Assembly: GCF_023078275.1 (NCBI RefSeq)
Contig: NC_062982.1
Coordinates: forward strand, 6,832,501 to 6,896,500
Reading direction: 5' to 3'
DNA from: Leguminivora glycinivorella
Taxonomy: Eukaryota; Arthropoda; Insecta; Lepidoptera; Tortricidae
DNA: 64,000 bases
The notes below the pieces were generated by a model, which worked only from the letters and a program-made list of their open reading frames with translations, made no database searches and had not been told where the DNA came from. Shown in pieces: positions 46,985-58,597 of this stretch. Numbering within the stretch: the first letter of the stretch is position 1; each line of letters opens with the position of its first letter. The position numbers and the translations under genes were made by a program.

Positions 46985-47147
46985 GCCAGAACGGAACTCT
47001 TCAAATCTGAACGGCACGCTTATAGTGACTTTGGTATTCTTATAAGAACAGCATGCACTTACGTCCAGGACAGTGATATTTGGTGCAGTGGAACTGCTGA
47101 TGATGGTCAGAACCGAACTCCTCAAATCTGAACGGCACACTCATAGC

Positions 47148-47370
47148 AGGGGCGGCTCACTCCGCGATCCTTTCGCCGCGCTACAAGTACATGCCGGCGG
47201 CCGCGAGTTCGCGGCCCATTCAGTGGCGACGACTTTCGCGCGGCGCAATAGAATTCAATGTCGTCTGCACGCGTGCGGTTCGTTTGTTAATGTAGGTAAG
47301 AATTTATAATGGCGGCGTTTTGTGAACATCAAAGGAGTGAGCCTTCTGTACTTGTACTATTATATATTCT
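47148..47370. mobile_element. 223-bp insertion with CTCATAG duplication
   Basis: CAGGGGCGGCTCACTCCGCG to CTATTATATATTCTGT interrupts a 121-bp satellite unit. CTCATAG precedes (47141-47147) and follows (about 47372-47378). GC-rich first half (GGCGGCCGCGAGTTCGCGGC), AT-rich end. A relative lies at 7975-8152. Strand and class uncertain. Confidence 0.6.
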
Positions 47371-47782
47371 GTGCTCATAGTGACTTTGGTATTTTTGTAA
47401 GAAAAGCATGCATTTAAGTTCAGAACAGTGACATTTATTTAGTTATGTTTGTTAAGCATATTGAGTTTTCAAGTCAAAGTTTGTCAAGCTTCGATTTCTT
47501 ATAATCGGATTTATGAGGAATTGAGGAAACTCCTCAAACCTTAACGTATATTCATTTGTGTTGCCATCTAATAATTAAAGCATTAAAAGCAGTTTTAAAA
47601 AATACCTACTCGTTTCTACATAATCCAACATTCGCAAGTAGATTTCACCAGAACCCGAAAGGCGACGGTTTTTTTTTCTTAAAAATTATATTATAAAAAT
47701 ACGGGACTAAACTACAATATGGACACTTTTTAACTATTGTTTGCCGCGTGACTTAAATTATTTACGGATGGTTTTCTGTGAA

Positions 47783-48180
47783 TAATAGTTATTTGTTATA
47801 CAAGGGGGCAAAGTTGTATTTTAACGCCGAGTGTGGAATTGAAAAACGAGCGAGTGAAAGGATTACTTAGCCTGAACTTAGCGAGTTTTTCAATACACGA
47901 GAAGTAAAATACATTTGCACTCATGTGTAACACAAAACTTTTCGCCTCACTATAGCGAGGAAACTACAGCGCAAAAAATGCGTTTATCACTGCTTCCAGT
48001 AGTTCCACAGGTGGTAAATCATCTTCATTACTAGATTCACCTATTTTTATCAATTTTAAAGCAGTTAATTTGACTATATTCAAGGTCAAATTACTTTACC
48101 CACTAGTGGATAAAATGCGTTTTTACCCGCTGGTAACACGTGTTTCCGACAAAACACGTGTTTCCGAGCTAGTGAGGATA
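47783..48180 (-). mobile_element. 430-bp composite foldback repeat, copy 3 (minus, shortened)
   Basis: Reverse of 2087-2516, but lacking most of the GAACCAC hairpin (TGAAAGGATTACTTAGCCTGA spans the deletion; 20-base parts match) and with a duplicated ACACGTGTTTCCGA near 48138-48166. Confidence 0.85.
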
Positions 48181-48479
48181 AAATTATATTATTTCTATTT
48201 TGAGGGCTCTTACTTAATGCTAAAATCAGCTTAAAGCAACTTAACTCATACTGCAAAAAATAAAGCTCTCATCTTTACCATGTTTGCGTCAAAGTTAACC
48301 AGTTCGCTCCTAGATTTTTCGATGTAGCCTAGCAAAAAGCTTTGTGTACTTTGTTCCTGTAATAGAGCCCGCGGCGCTAATGGAGACGTCAGGCACAAAG
48401 GCTGTTAACCGACACGTTGGGCTCAAACTCAAAACAACACCGAGCCCACAAATAAGCTTTAGTTTTTTAGCAAAAATGT

Positions 48480-49270
48480 TTATAGACGTCAAAGACATAT
48501 GTAACTCCGTATAGACGGATAAAGACTAAGAAAAAAACGTACCTCAAAGCCCTAGAGAAAAAGGTACTGTGGTCTAGATGGCGTTACACCTTCGGGGAAC
48601 GCTCGGCTAGATGGCGCTAATATTAATATTTGACATTTTAACACATATCAAGCTAACAATATGGGCCGAATTGTCAAAACTGAGGTTCAGAAGTTTTTAG
48701 TTTGTGTCGAGAGATGGCAGTCTATGCACTGTGGGTCTCCCTCGGAATCCCTAATAACGTTTGTTCGAAAATCACTTGGCCTAACTCATTTGGCCGAATT
48801 ATGAAATGCCTAACGCTCTTTTGGCCTAACGATCATTTGGCATAATTTAAATTTTGCCCCAAAAATGACATTACTCAGAACCGATTCGCTGTTAGAAAGG
48901 TAGGTTTAGGTTAGGTTAGAACCGTGACCTCACACAAATCCGAATCGCTTCTAAAAAAGTGGGTTTAACGGCGTTAGGCGAAACAATATTAGGACATTTA
49001 AATTAGGCCAAATGATCATTATGCCAAAAAATATTAGGCAATGTAAAAATAGTTCAAAAAACTTTAGGGATTCCGATATAGATCCCTAGACAACACTATA
49101 TATAATATACAAATACTTATTTATATACCTACATAGAAAATCCATGACTCAGGATCAATGTATAGGACCAACCGAAATTATAGTTTAACGTCTATCAAAG
49201 AGGATCGAGTACTATAGAGAGTTACTGTCAAAGTAAAATGTGTAATCACAAATCACAGTGCATGGATCTA
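48480..49270. mobile_element. ACCAAAGA MITE split by another element
   Basis: 48480-48741 reads as the plus form (AAGAAAAAAACGTACCTCAA to AGTCTATGCACTGTG). 49190-49268 reads as the minus form (AAAGAGGATCGAGT to CACAGTGCATG). The element at 48742-49076 and a short linker lie between, giving an inverted arrangement. Confidence 0.65.
48742..49076. mobile_element. element with TCGGAATCCCTAA ends
   Basis: TCGGAATCCCTAA (48742-48754) and TTAGGGATTCCGA (49064-49076) are exact inverted ends. Inside are many TTTGGCCTAA/TTAGGCCAAA motifs on both arms. A one-ended copy lies at 49273-49361. Confidence 0.75.
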
Positions 49271-49364
49271 TATCGGAATCCCTAAAGTTTTTTGAACTAT
49301 TTTTACATTGCCTAATATTTTTTGACATAATGATCATTTGGCCTAATTTAAATGTCCCCACCCA

Positions 49365-49460
49365 CCCACACCCAGGTACCCACAACACAAGCCTTCTTGA
49401 GCAAACCGTGGGGCTCAGTCAATCTGTGTAAGAATGTCCTATAATTTTTATTTTTCTTTT
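49365..49460 (+). repeat. isolated SINE tail, type B
   Basis: GGTACCCACAACACAAGCCT, GCTCAGTCAATCTGTGTAAG and AATGTCCTATAATTTT match the 3' part of 31395-31655; no head is present. Confidence 0.65.
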
Positions 49461-49635
49461 ATTTATATGCCTGGGAGGCACAAACGGTCAGGATAATTTG
49501 TAACTTCTAATTATCATACATTTATATTGTATTGTAGTTAATTACTAATTATGTATTATTGACGTGTAAATTGGTTTTACAAATAAAATATTATGATTAT
49601 GATTATGATTATCTGCATATTTCGTACCTATCCAG

Positions 49636-49727
49636 CCGTAGTCTCTATCACTCTGGCGTATTGGCGCGTCAGAGCCAGACTGCATTTCTGTCGGTGTCTG
49701 GCGTCGACGATTGCCATTCGGCTACAA
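49636..49727. repeat. GCCGAATGGCA family fragment
   Basis: GTCTCTATCACTCTGGCGTA, TTGGCGCGTCAGAGCCAGAC and GATTGCCATTCGGCTAC belong to the foldback family at 36839; diverged. Confidence 0.5.
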
Positions 49728-50427
49728 AGGCTGAAAACGGGTCTCCTAAATGACCCGAAACGACGCAAAAGTCGCGATATAATAACCGAGTCATATAATA
49801 TCGATCGAACTTCGCTTGCGAAGCTCGTTTGATTATATAGTATAACCGTTTATTAATTAAATATAAGAAAATGATTAGATCGGATGTTGTTGGTATTATG
49901 AGTAAGGTGCAGGTCGTCTTAATCGGTCTACCTAAAAAGTGCATGGCGAATTTATCAATGAATTTATCATCTGTATTCCCGGGCGAATACAATCTGGGTG
50001 TATTCAAGTCAAGAGTGAATAGGCTATTACTGAACCAGTGAGCTACAAGCTCGGCCTTGTCTTCACTTTCCATCAGGTGCGACTAAGGTCAATCACTGGC
50101 CAGTTTATAATAAAAAAAAACATAAATTCTCCATGCAATTTTGCAGCACATTGTACACTGTCTTGTAATAACCGCACAGTCCTCCGTACAGTCAGTAATA
50201 GGAACACATAAGTATCTATGTTTCAGTTGACTCAATCGGTAACGCTTTGGGAAGTGGAAAAAGCTTGATAAAGGCACTAGTCTAGCAAAAATTGTATCTA
50301 GCTGTGTGAAGATTTTCATTTAGTTCCTGTAATGGAGAGAGACGTCACAAAGGCTGTTAACCGGCACTTAATCCGGCTGGTGTTAAAAGCCGACACAGAT
50401 GCACCAAATGAGTTTAGCATGAAACCG

Positions 50428-50580
50428 AAGCCCCGTAGCCAAATGTCATTTCTACGACGCGAAACGAAAACGAAACGCCGCGAAAGGTAGTCAAGCTCTG
50501 TCTTGCCAATACGCAAGAACGATAGAGATAGATATCTGCGAGCGTTTTGTGTCGTAAGCGTTTGTATATTCGGCTGCGCA
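50428..50580. repeat. GCCGAATGGCA family, one arm
   Basis: CCCCGTAGCCAAATGTCATT, GCGAAACGAAAACGAAACGC and CGATAGAGATAGATATCTGC match the second half of 36839-37103. Confidence 0.65.
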
Positions 50581-51504
50581 CGCAGCAGTGTAATATATTC
50601 CTAGACCCGTCGTTCCTATTTCATACATACTTCTGCAACGAATGTCCTCCACGTCCAAGATATGAATAAAACATCCCATATTTAAAAGGTCATCAAGTGA
50701 AATCAAGTTAAGGGTAATGGCTTTCTAAATGAGCAGAACGCACGTGCCCAGAAATTAAAAAAAAGATTACGCGCTTAGCGACTGGAGCGAGTCAGGACCA
50801 ATTTCCTCGATGAATATTGCATTTTTTGCCTACAAAGATGAAATCGAAGAATTAAAAGAATCACAGCTGGCCGTTAAGGCGGATACACACTGCACGGTAT
50901 ATCCACTTCCGGCGGTTTTTTCGATAAGTACCTACAATTTTTTTTATTTTAAGTATGTGGAATTTAGTCTGCACAGAAATATTGGCGCGACATGCATAAT
51001 ATATCGGCCTTATCGGCTTATTTTGAACAACGCCAAAAAGAAATCACGGCGATATACCGTAAGTTGAAATTTGAGCGTTGCCTTTATTTTTTCTAATTTA
51101 TCACGTAACCAGCTAAAAAAACTCGCACAATTCCTAATTTTAATGAATGAGATTTTGAAACATACCGATATTTTTCAATATATCGATTTTTCTCCTAATT
51201 AACTTAGTTTTATAAATCGTATCAAATCCATTAAACATCTACCCACCCCACTAACTCAAAGAAGTACCGCTTCCAGCTCGTTAGCAGCTCCCCTGGCTCT
51301 AAAGGCTATTATAACGACCAAAGAATATTTTTAATGAGCTTTCCATATTACTTTTCGATGGTCAAAGTTTCCTTTGAACTCTGTAATGGTTGTTTTTCTT
51401 GGCCTAGTTGTTCTAAATTGCCCGTTATTTCTTCACAAGGAAATTCTGTGCATTATTTTGTTTTATTGTGTTGCATGGAGTTGTGTTCGTATTGAAGTGG
51501 GATG

Positions 51505-52092
51505 GCTAATATTAATATATGACATTTTAACACATATCAAGCTAAGAATATGGGCCAAATTTTCAAAACTGGGGTTCAAAAGTTTTAAGCCTGTGTCAAG
51601 AGATATAATGTAAGTAACTCTCTATAATACTCGATCCTCTTTGGAGTTACTGTCGAAGTAAAATGTGTAATCACAGTGTATAGGCTGCCATCTCTTGACA
51701 CAGGCTTAAAAGTTTTGAACCTCAGTTTTGACAATTTGGCCCATATTCTTAGCTTTATATACTCTGTCAAACAAGTCTGTCAGTAAATAAGAACAAAGAA
51801 AACTATATGCATTTTTTTCTTTAGGGTGCTGGAGAAAAGGATACCTATAGTTTTCTTAGTTCTTATTTACTGACAGATTTGTTTGACAGAGTATATGTGT
51901 TAATTATGCAAGTGTTAAGTTAAAATTTAAAATGTCAAATATTAATATTAGCGCCATCTAGCTATTAGCCAAGCGTCCCCCTAAGGTGTAACGCCATCTA
52001 GGCCACCGTACCTTTTTCTGGACGGTACTAAGGTGCGTTTTGTTTTTTTCTTAGACTTTATCTGTCTATACGGAGTTACATATGTCTTTGGT
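51505..52092. mobile_element. head-to-head ACCAAAGA MITEs with nested MITE
   Basis: 51505-51645 is a plus fragment ending CTCGATCCTCTTTGG. The minus copy starts at once (AGTTACTGTCGAAGTAAAAT) and runs to 52092 (ACATATGTCTTTGG). The minus copy is split at 51761-51892 by another MITE. Confidence 0.75.
51761..51892. mobile_element. 132-bp MITE, relative of the 29066 foldback
   Basis: ACTCTGTCAAACAAGTCTGT and ACAGATTTGTTTGACAGAGT are inverted ends. The arms continue CAGTAAATAAGAACAAAGAA and its complement. ATAT flanks both sides. It looks like an internally deleted form of 29066-30224. Confidence 0.85.
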
Positions 52093-52669
52093 TCTAGCAA
52101 AGTTCTAGAAAAGAGGATAGAGTGTTTATAGAGCGAACTGCCTAAGTCAATTGTGTAGTCGAATATTTGAATTGCTTTCCTTTCGCTAGATGCCTCTAGT
52201 ATTTGCGAAGTTATATAAGTCTTTGGTTCTAGGAAAGTACTGTTCTTTGATTATTTAGTATTCTGAAGTTCTGTATAAACATAACATTTTATTGAACTAA
52301 TAAAGGATTCGACCGAGTTTTTGGAGAATAGTTCGTGAGGTCACGTCTGGGCCCATATTGTAGCAGGTTGTGGTACTTTGCAGCAATAACAGGGACCGCT
52401 ACTGGGAGACCCTTTTGGTTAGGACTCGTAAATAATTTAGTTACATTGACTTATATATTACTTTGCCAGGACGGGGCTTACGGGCGCTAAAATGGTAACA
52501 CCGCTGTACAGGAATGCGAGCCAAACGTGCATCAATGCCACTAGTTTAGCGCACGATGCGAACTCATCAATCAATCTCGTTTTCATAATCATAATTAAGT
52601 GCATAAAATGCCATGTCCCTAGTTTAGAAGTCTTAGTTTGGTTATATACAATCATGTAAATATGTAGTA

Positions 52670-53160
52670 AGTGCATTTCCACATTATCCGATCCGATATC
52701 GGATGTCGGAAGGATTTCAATGGTAAAAATCAAAGGTGGCGGTTTAAATGTACCTATGGGATATCGGTCCTACACCCGATATCGGGTAAAACTTACGTTT
52801 TATATTTAACCCGACATTTCGGACATGACATTACGTCCGTGGTCACGGGTAGACTGGCTGGGAGTTGTATCAACATCTTCTAGCTGTACGAGTTTTTCGA
52901 ACTACCCGCACTTGATTGTCATCAGTCACTTTTACGCTAGGGTTGCCACTCTGCCTACATACAACACTCACGACATCCGATGGTATGGGACGGGAAGTTT
53001 TCTCACGTTTACACTTGCTAATCACTGGATTCCACGAAGATGAAATCCCTTGCCCTTCAATAATATGAGTTAATTTAATAATATGAGTGAAGATCGTGTT
53101 AGTTTAAATCAATAAATCAATATACCCGATATCGGATCGGATAATGTGAAAACGCACTAA
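52670..53160. mobile_element. MITE with GATATCGGAT ends, long copy
   Basis: AGTGCATTTCCACATTATCC at the left and GGATAATGTGAAAACGCACT at the right, with CCGATATCGG next to each. It contains about 330 bp absent from 9104-9240 (TTAACCCGACATTTCGGACA; CACTCACGACATCCGATGGT), which is either original interior or a later insertion. Confidence 0.75.
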
Positions 53161-54278
53161 TACTTAGTGTCGTCTCGTTATGTTACATGATTGTATTGAT
53201 TTGGAAGGGATTAGCACTACGTTTTTACTTTTTTGCCAGACATAACCGATTAGAAATAATAACAAGAGAAAAAAGCTGATATAAGTATCTGTTTATCAGG
53301 TATTTACCAAATATATAGATTTAATAAGCACTCAGAGTTGCGAGCCCAGATCGCGAGGCCTTAAACAATATAAATGGGGCTCTCATCTAACTCTCTAGAA
53401 CAAGACCTTTTACTTTAACTTCGAAACTTGGATTGATGGACTAACATCTTGAAGTACTTACGCAGCTCGACTAGTAATTATGGAGGCTAGACTTAGATTT
53501 ATTTAACTTCAGGATCATTATCAGTTAATTATGAACAAACCATTTACTTCTTTAACTAAATAAAGAGTAAAACTACTTGATTGAGGTAATTAATTGAGAC
53601 GAGACAGATCCATTAAAAAAAACCTTTTTAAATCTTACCGCACATAGTAGGTACCGGCCATTCAATATACTCTATGGTACCGGCTCGGAACCCATTGATT
53701 TTGCAATAGTTTTTGACCATTTAAATTAAACCAACAAAACGCAAAAATCATTTCACTGCAGAATTAATTATTTTTATACTTTTTTACCAAATATGTTAAA
53801 ATAGAATAAGCTAAAAATATAACCTATCCTACAAAATAAAACGATAAATACGTAGAAAAATGATTGTATAAGTGCTACGATAATACTGCTGACACCGCAA
53901 GCTGTAATGCGGGAGGCGACAGTGGTAAATCATATTGTCGCCATTATACGCGATAAACCAGAGTAGGTCAGTAGGGACCTCTGTCACATGGATGTAGCAT
54001 GGATGCACTTTTATCATATATCCATGTTTCAGTCGTACTGCTACGGCTAAGTAGGTGTTAAAACGTGGCGGTCGTTATAATAATAGGCGATAAAGATCTC
54101 TAAAGTAGGTACTAAGTATGTAGTATTATGGGCAAATTCTATCCGCAAGTCTCGCTAAAACTAAATAGCAATGTAGCACTTTACACCTCGAATACGTAAA
54201 AACGCTGTTCAATATTAATTATCATTCACAATTAATGCCAATTATACCAGCCACATGATGAAATACTCATCATTTTGC
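53161..54278. other. non-coding, nothing recognised
   Basis: AT-rich, no open frame with familiar motifs, no clear repeat. The same holds for 32601-32792, 38316-39209, 41894-42643, 43057-43977, 50581-51504, 52093-52669, 54368-55175, 56075-56972, 58756-59411, 61713-62169 and 62641-63074. Confidence 0.45.
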
Positions 54279-54367
54279 TTACAAAACTGGTAATTTTATC
54301 CACATGTGTGTAGATTATCCTACCAACTTTACAATACTCATGTGGAATAAAATTACCAGTTTTGTAA
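54279..54367. repeat. 89-bp hairpin
   Basis: TTACAAAACTGGTAATTTTA then TCCACATG pairs with CATGTGGA, then TAAAATTACCAGTTTTGTAA (one bulged A), leaving about 30 bp of loop. Confidence 0.85.
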
Positions 54368-55175
54368 CAATAAAGAGAGTCTTTTCAAGCTCTTGTTTTA
54401 GGTAGTTTAGATTTTTTTTACAAATACAAATAATTTATTATGAAAAACATAATTGTACAGTGGTTATTCTTAAAGATTAAGTTTATTAGGGATGATTTAG
54501 GGATGGTTTATAAGGCTTGATTGATTTATTTATGAAGATATAGTTCTACTACATTACACAACACGAAGAAAAGTTGTAGGTACCTAACTACATACAGAAT
54601 GGTCCTTTTTATTAAGAAGTTTACAACGATAAAATGAACGACAGTGTAAATCATCGTCTCCATAAATGCTTGCGATAAACCGAAGTAGGCCAGCCAAGAT
54701 GCTTTTGGCTGTTAGCTACGTTTGGATATTATTTTCTCTTGTAGGTACATATACTGAGAATAGGAACACATGACACATATAACGGTAAGGTGCTTACTAT
54801 TACACGACACGAATTACACTTAACTAATGTGTATAAACTATAGAAAACGGAGCTACTATCTTAGCGACAACCGTAGGCTCAAAGCCGTAACAAGATAGCA
54901 CATGATAGCCTGATTCTAAGATCGAATGGACAAGAAAGCTCTTGTCCTTTACGCTCTTTAAATCTTCAGCTATCAAGTCAAGTCCCTTACCCCCTTTGAG
55001 TCTAAATATGGTACCTAATCGATACATCATATACTGACTTTTATACTTTTCAAGTACATTAATGCATGTAATTAAAAATAAATACATTTTGACTCAAAAT
55101 GGTTTTGATGAAAATGTATAAATTTCCTAAAAGCTACTTTTACCAAACACTGATGTAACTACTCTCTCTGTAGGT

Positions 55176-55447
55176 ACCAAAGAGGATCGAGTATTATAGA
55201 GAGTTACTGTCGAAGTAAAATGTGTAATCACAGTGCATAGACTGCCATCTCTTGACACAGGCTTAAAACTTTTGAACCTCAGTTTTGACAATTTGGCCCA
55301 TATTCTTAGCTTGATATGTTTTAAAATGTCAAATATTAATATTAACGCCATCTAGCTGAGCGTACCCCAAAGGTGTAATGCCGTACCTTTGTACGTTTTT
55401 TTATTAGATTTTATCTGTCTATACGGAGTTATATATATGTCTTTGGT
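55176..55447 (-). mobile_element. MITE with ACCAAAGA ends, reference copy
   Basis: ACCAAAGAGGATCGAGTATT opens and CGGAGTTATATATATGTCTTTGGT (last 8: TCTTTGGT) closes it; the outer 8 bases are exact inverted repeats. Sub-terminal and internal motifs (TGCCATCTCTTGACACAGGC, TAACGCCATCTAG) identify the copies at 2657, 8741, 48480 and 51505. Confidence 0.75.
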
Positions 55448-55679
55448 AGGTACTCAACTCACAACTATTTGCGACTCTTAACCACGTAGATGAAATATCA
55501 AAGGTAGCGTGGTGGTTCATATATTTGTGTTGGAACTATATTTAGCCCACATTGCATGCATGGCCAGCGCTACACCGTGTTCAACAACGCAATACACGTG
55601 TAGTGGTTACACGCGCGTGTCACTGCATTCTATAGAGGCACGTTTGCAGACAACCCTATACTTACTTCCTAAAGCCATA

Positions 55680-56074
55680 TCCATACTAATATTATCAATG
55701 GGAAAGTGTGTTCATGTTTGTTTGTCCGTCCTTCACGGCAAAACGGAGCCACGAATTGATGTGATTTTTTTAAGTGTAGATAATTGAAGAGATGCAGAGT
55801 GATATAGGCAAAAACGATTTAATACTGGACTGACAAATACCATACAAAAAAGCGTACCAATGAAATGTATGGGCCTTTTATAGTATTTAATAGGTGGCGC
55901 TAAATCGAGGTACGATACTTAGTATGAAGTATGTAAATCCTATATAAAGAATCCTTAGACATAGGCTACTTTTTGTCTCTTTCTAGAGCCCCACTTCCCT
56001 AAAATGGGGGTGGAAGTTTCTACGTAGCATTCCGCAATTTCCTTATTTAAGGCGCGCGAAGCCGCGGGCAAAAG
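55680..56074 (+). repeat. non-LTR tail family T2, interrupted
   Basis: CCATACTAATATTATCAATG, CGGCAAAACGGAGCCACGAA, then about 150 bp foreign to the family (55808-55960), then CATAGGCTACTTTTTGTCTC and GCGAAGCCGCGGGCAAAAGG. Confidence 0.65.
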
Positions 56075-57125
56075 GTAGTCTATATAACACAAAAATAAAA
56101 ATATTTTCAACGGAAATTTGACCCTCGCACAACGGACATAGGGCTAAATTTAAGGTGGACTAGATTGTTTTGTTTTAAATTCGAATTTATGCGTTTGCGA
56201 CGCGTCCCGGTAAACTACGCTCATCATATATTTAGGAAGGGTTAGCGTGTGAAAAATGTGTGTTTTAAAGTACCTGGAGACGCAAAGAGAGGTTTTACTT
56301 GGGGGAGAGTTCTGGGATATACTTAAATATAATATTCTCACTTTTAATACTTGCGAACGCGTGCCACACATATAGAGGCACGCCTGTATTCGCAAAAGAA
56401 GTAGGCAGGGCATATAAGGGGTTGAAAGACAATGTTTATATGTCTCAAGTCGCAAGATTCAACCAGCCACCTCAGGATTGGAAATATTAAGAAAAAAGTA
56501 TTAATGTTTTCCTTATTTAAAGGAAATTTAATTTTCCTCTTCTTTATCACAAATGCCAGTCATACCGTTTTGGTGGACCGCTTATCACTTTACAGGGCAC
56601 CGAATTCGCTTTCACAAAAACAAACCTTCCATTATTTAGACCCAATCTCAAGGCTTTGTCTCTTTTGTTTCTCTGAGCCGGAAGCGCATTCTGCTTTTAG
56701 GATTTCATAAAGAGTTTCTTTGTTTTGATACGGCCCGAAATAATTAGTTATCTTATGAGTACAGAGGCAACAAAGCCACGTTTTAGACGACTTCATACAC
56801 AAAATACGACATATCACCCAATGTGAGACGACTACCTTGTGGGGGAGGATGTCCCACAGGTCTAACACTATATAGTAGAGATCTATAGCACAAGGAAACC
56901 AAGAAAGTGTACACTAGGAATTTATTCAATGTTTACATGAGAACTGTTATTGACCGACTGACTTACAAAACGTAAACAAACATATCAAAGAATCGGTTGC
57001 TATACCAAATACAAAATATGACAGTATTCCTTCTACAGCCAGTAATGTGGCCTCTTAGGCACAACTTGATTCTATCGAATATCTCATTATCATTCATATT
57101 CAATATACCTACCTACAACAGTGGT

Positions 57126-58597
57126 AACTGGTTTATACTCAAATGTATAGGCATTTTTCACATCTTCTTAGTCCTCGGCAGCATGGTTTTGTCAAAAGGC
57201 GGTCGACTACAACTAATTTGCTAGCGTATATGCAAGATTTGACTCGCTCATTTCAGACAAAAACCCAAATTGATTCCATCTATACTGATTTTTCGAAGGC
57301 ATTCGATCGGGTTAACCATCGCATACTTCTTATAAAGCTTAATCACTTAGGCATCCATGGAAACCTTTTGAGGTGGTTTGAGTCGTACTTGCATAGACGC
57401 TCGCAACTTGTCAGTGTGTACGGCTACGATTCTAGCCCCTTCATAGCTGAGTCCGGAGTCCCTCAAGGCTCTAACTTGGGTCCACTGTTGTTTGTGTTCT
57501 TCGTTAACGATCTGCTTGTCCGCATTACCTCTAGTTGCCTTGCGTACGCTGACGATATCAAAATATTTCGCCACATCAGAAGAAACACTGACTGTTTCGC
57601 CTTACAGTCTGATTTGGACGTAATAAAGAACTGGTGCAGTATGAACATGATGGCGTTGAGTGTTGACAAATGCCTAACTATTACGTTCACGAGAAATAAA
57701 AATGCAATAGAATACGAATACTGCATTGACCAAATCAAACTGAAGAGGGTATCGACAGTCAGAGATCTCGGTGTGATATTTGACTGCGAGCTATCGTTTC
57801 GCCACCACTATGAGCACATTGTGAACAAAGCAAACCGCACGTTGGGGTTCATCATGCGCAATTGTAAACCATTTTAAAATGTCTCGAGCCTATAAACTCT
57901 CTACTGCGCTCTAGTGCGCACATCACTTGAATACTGTTCAGCCATATGGTATCCGATCTATAAATGTCATTTCGAGCGAATCGAATCTGTCCAAGCTAAG
58001 TTCCTAAGATATCTTTGCATTAAAAGGGGGACTCGTCAAACACTCCCGGAGTATGCTGACCGGTTGACCGCATTTGACTTGCAATCCCTGTCTGTTAGGC
58101 GCAAGATATCCGATCTTTCCTTACTCTATAAAATATTGCAGGGTGGCCTGGACGGTGGCCTCATAGAATACATATATTTCAGAGCCAGTGGTAGGATGAC
58201 TAGAAGCCAAAAACTATTTGCTTTGCCAGTAGTCCCTAACAATAATGTTACTCGTAACGCTCCTATCTTCAGAATGTGTAATCTATACACTGACTTAAAC
58301 AGCGAGCCGGATATTTTGAGCATGTCTTTGTCTCTTCATCAGCCATATTGTAAGATCAAAGGTTCTTGAACATTAAATTAATTGTGTCTTTTCATTTATT
58401 ATGCACTAGCATGTTAGTATTAGGTTTATATAAGTACCTACGTAGATAGTTTGGATTTGAATTATTTAAAATAAAATGTTGTGTACAATTGTTATTGTGA
58501 TATAGGCATTAGTTAACAGTTATCAATTCCTGTATACTACTAAAATGTGTCCTGCTTATGTCATGTTATTGTACCTTATGAAAAAAAAAATAATAAA
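57126..58597 (+). mobile_element. 5'-truncated non-LTR retrotransposon
   Basis: 1.47 kb: the 5' end lies within the reverse transcriptase, at the QHGF motif; then the rest of the coding region to 58369, a 220-bp AT-rich 3' UTR and A10 followed by TAATAA. Bounded on both sides by the 153-bp duplication. Confidence 0.88.
57143..58369 (+). pseudogene. broken non-LTR reverse transcriptase
   Basis: One frame carries SPRQHGFVKRRST, YTDFSKAFDRVNHR, SGVPQGSNLGPLLF and AYADDIK (catalytic Asp pair at about residues 137-138 of the frame), then the thumb region. TAA codons at 57875-57877 and 57893-57895 interrupt it, and the same frame resumes to LVRTSLEYCSAIWYP and ends CKIKGS at 58369. Fingers, endonuclease and ORF1 are missing. 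It is related to, but clearly different from, the copy at 44959-46984. Two nonsense codons in one frame without shifts indicate point mutation after insertion. Confidence 0.88.

Larger units (their letters stand above)
44406..47670 (-). mobile_element. TIR element with 121-bp satellite units, split by insertions
   Basis: Ends: AACCGTCGCCT at 44406-44416 and AGGCGACGGTT at 47660-47670, an exact 11-bp TIR. It holds, on the minus strand, the 121-bp satellite motif at about 44590-44726, 46990-47147 and 47371-47440, and the 300-bp unique end shared with 13847-14090. It is interrupted by a non-LTR retrotransposon (44727-46984) and a 223-bp insert (47148-47370). Without these it would be roughly 0.8 kb. 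Confidence 0.8.

Noticed and set aside
46985..47004. Start of the reverse transcriptase at 47004
   Set aside because: That codon is TTG within flanking satellite; the element itself begins near 46984 and is 5'-truncated.
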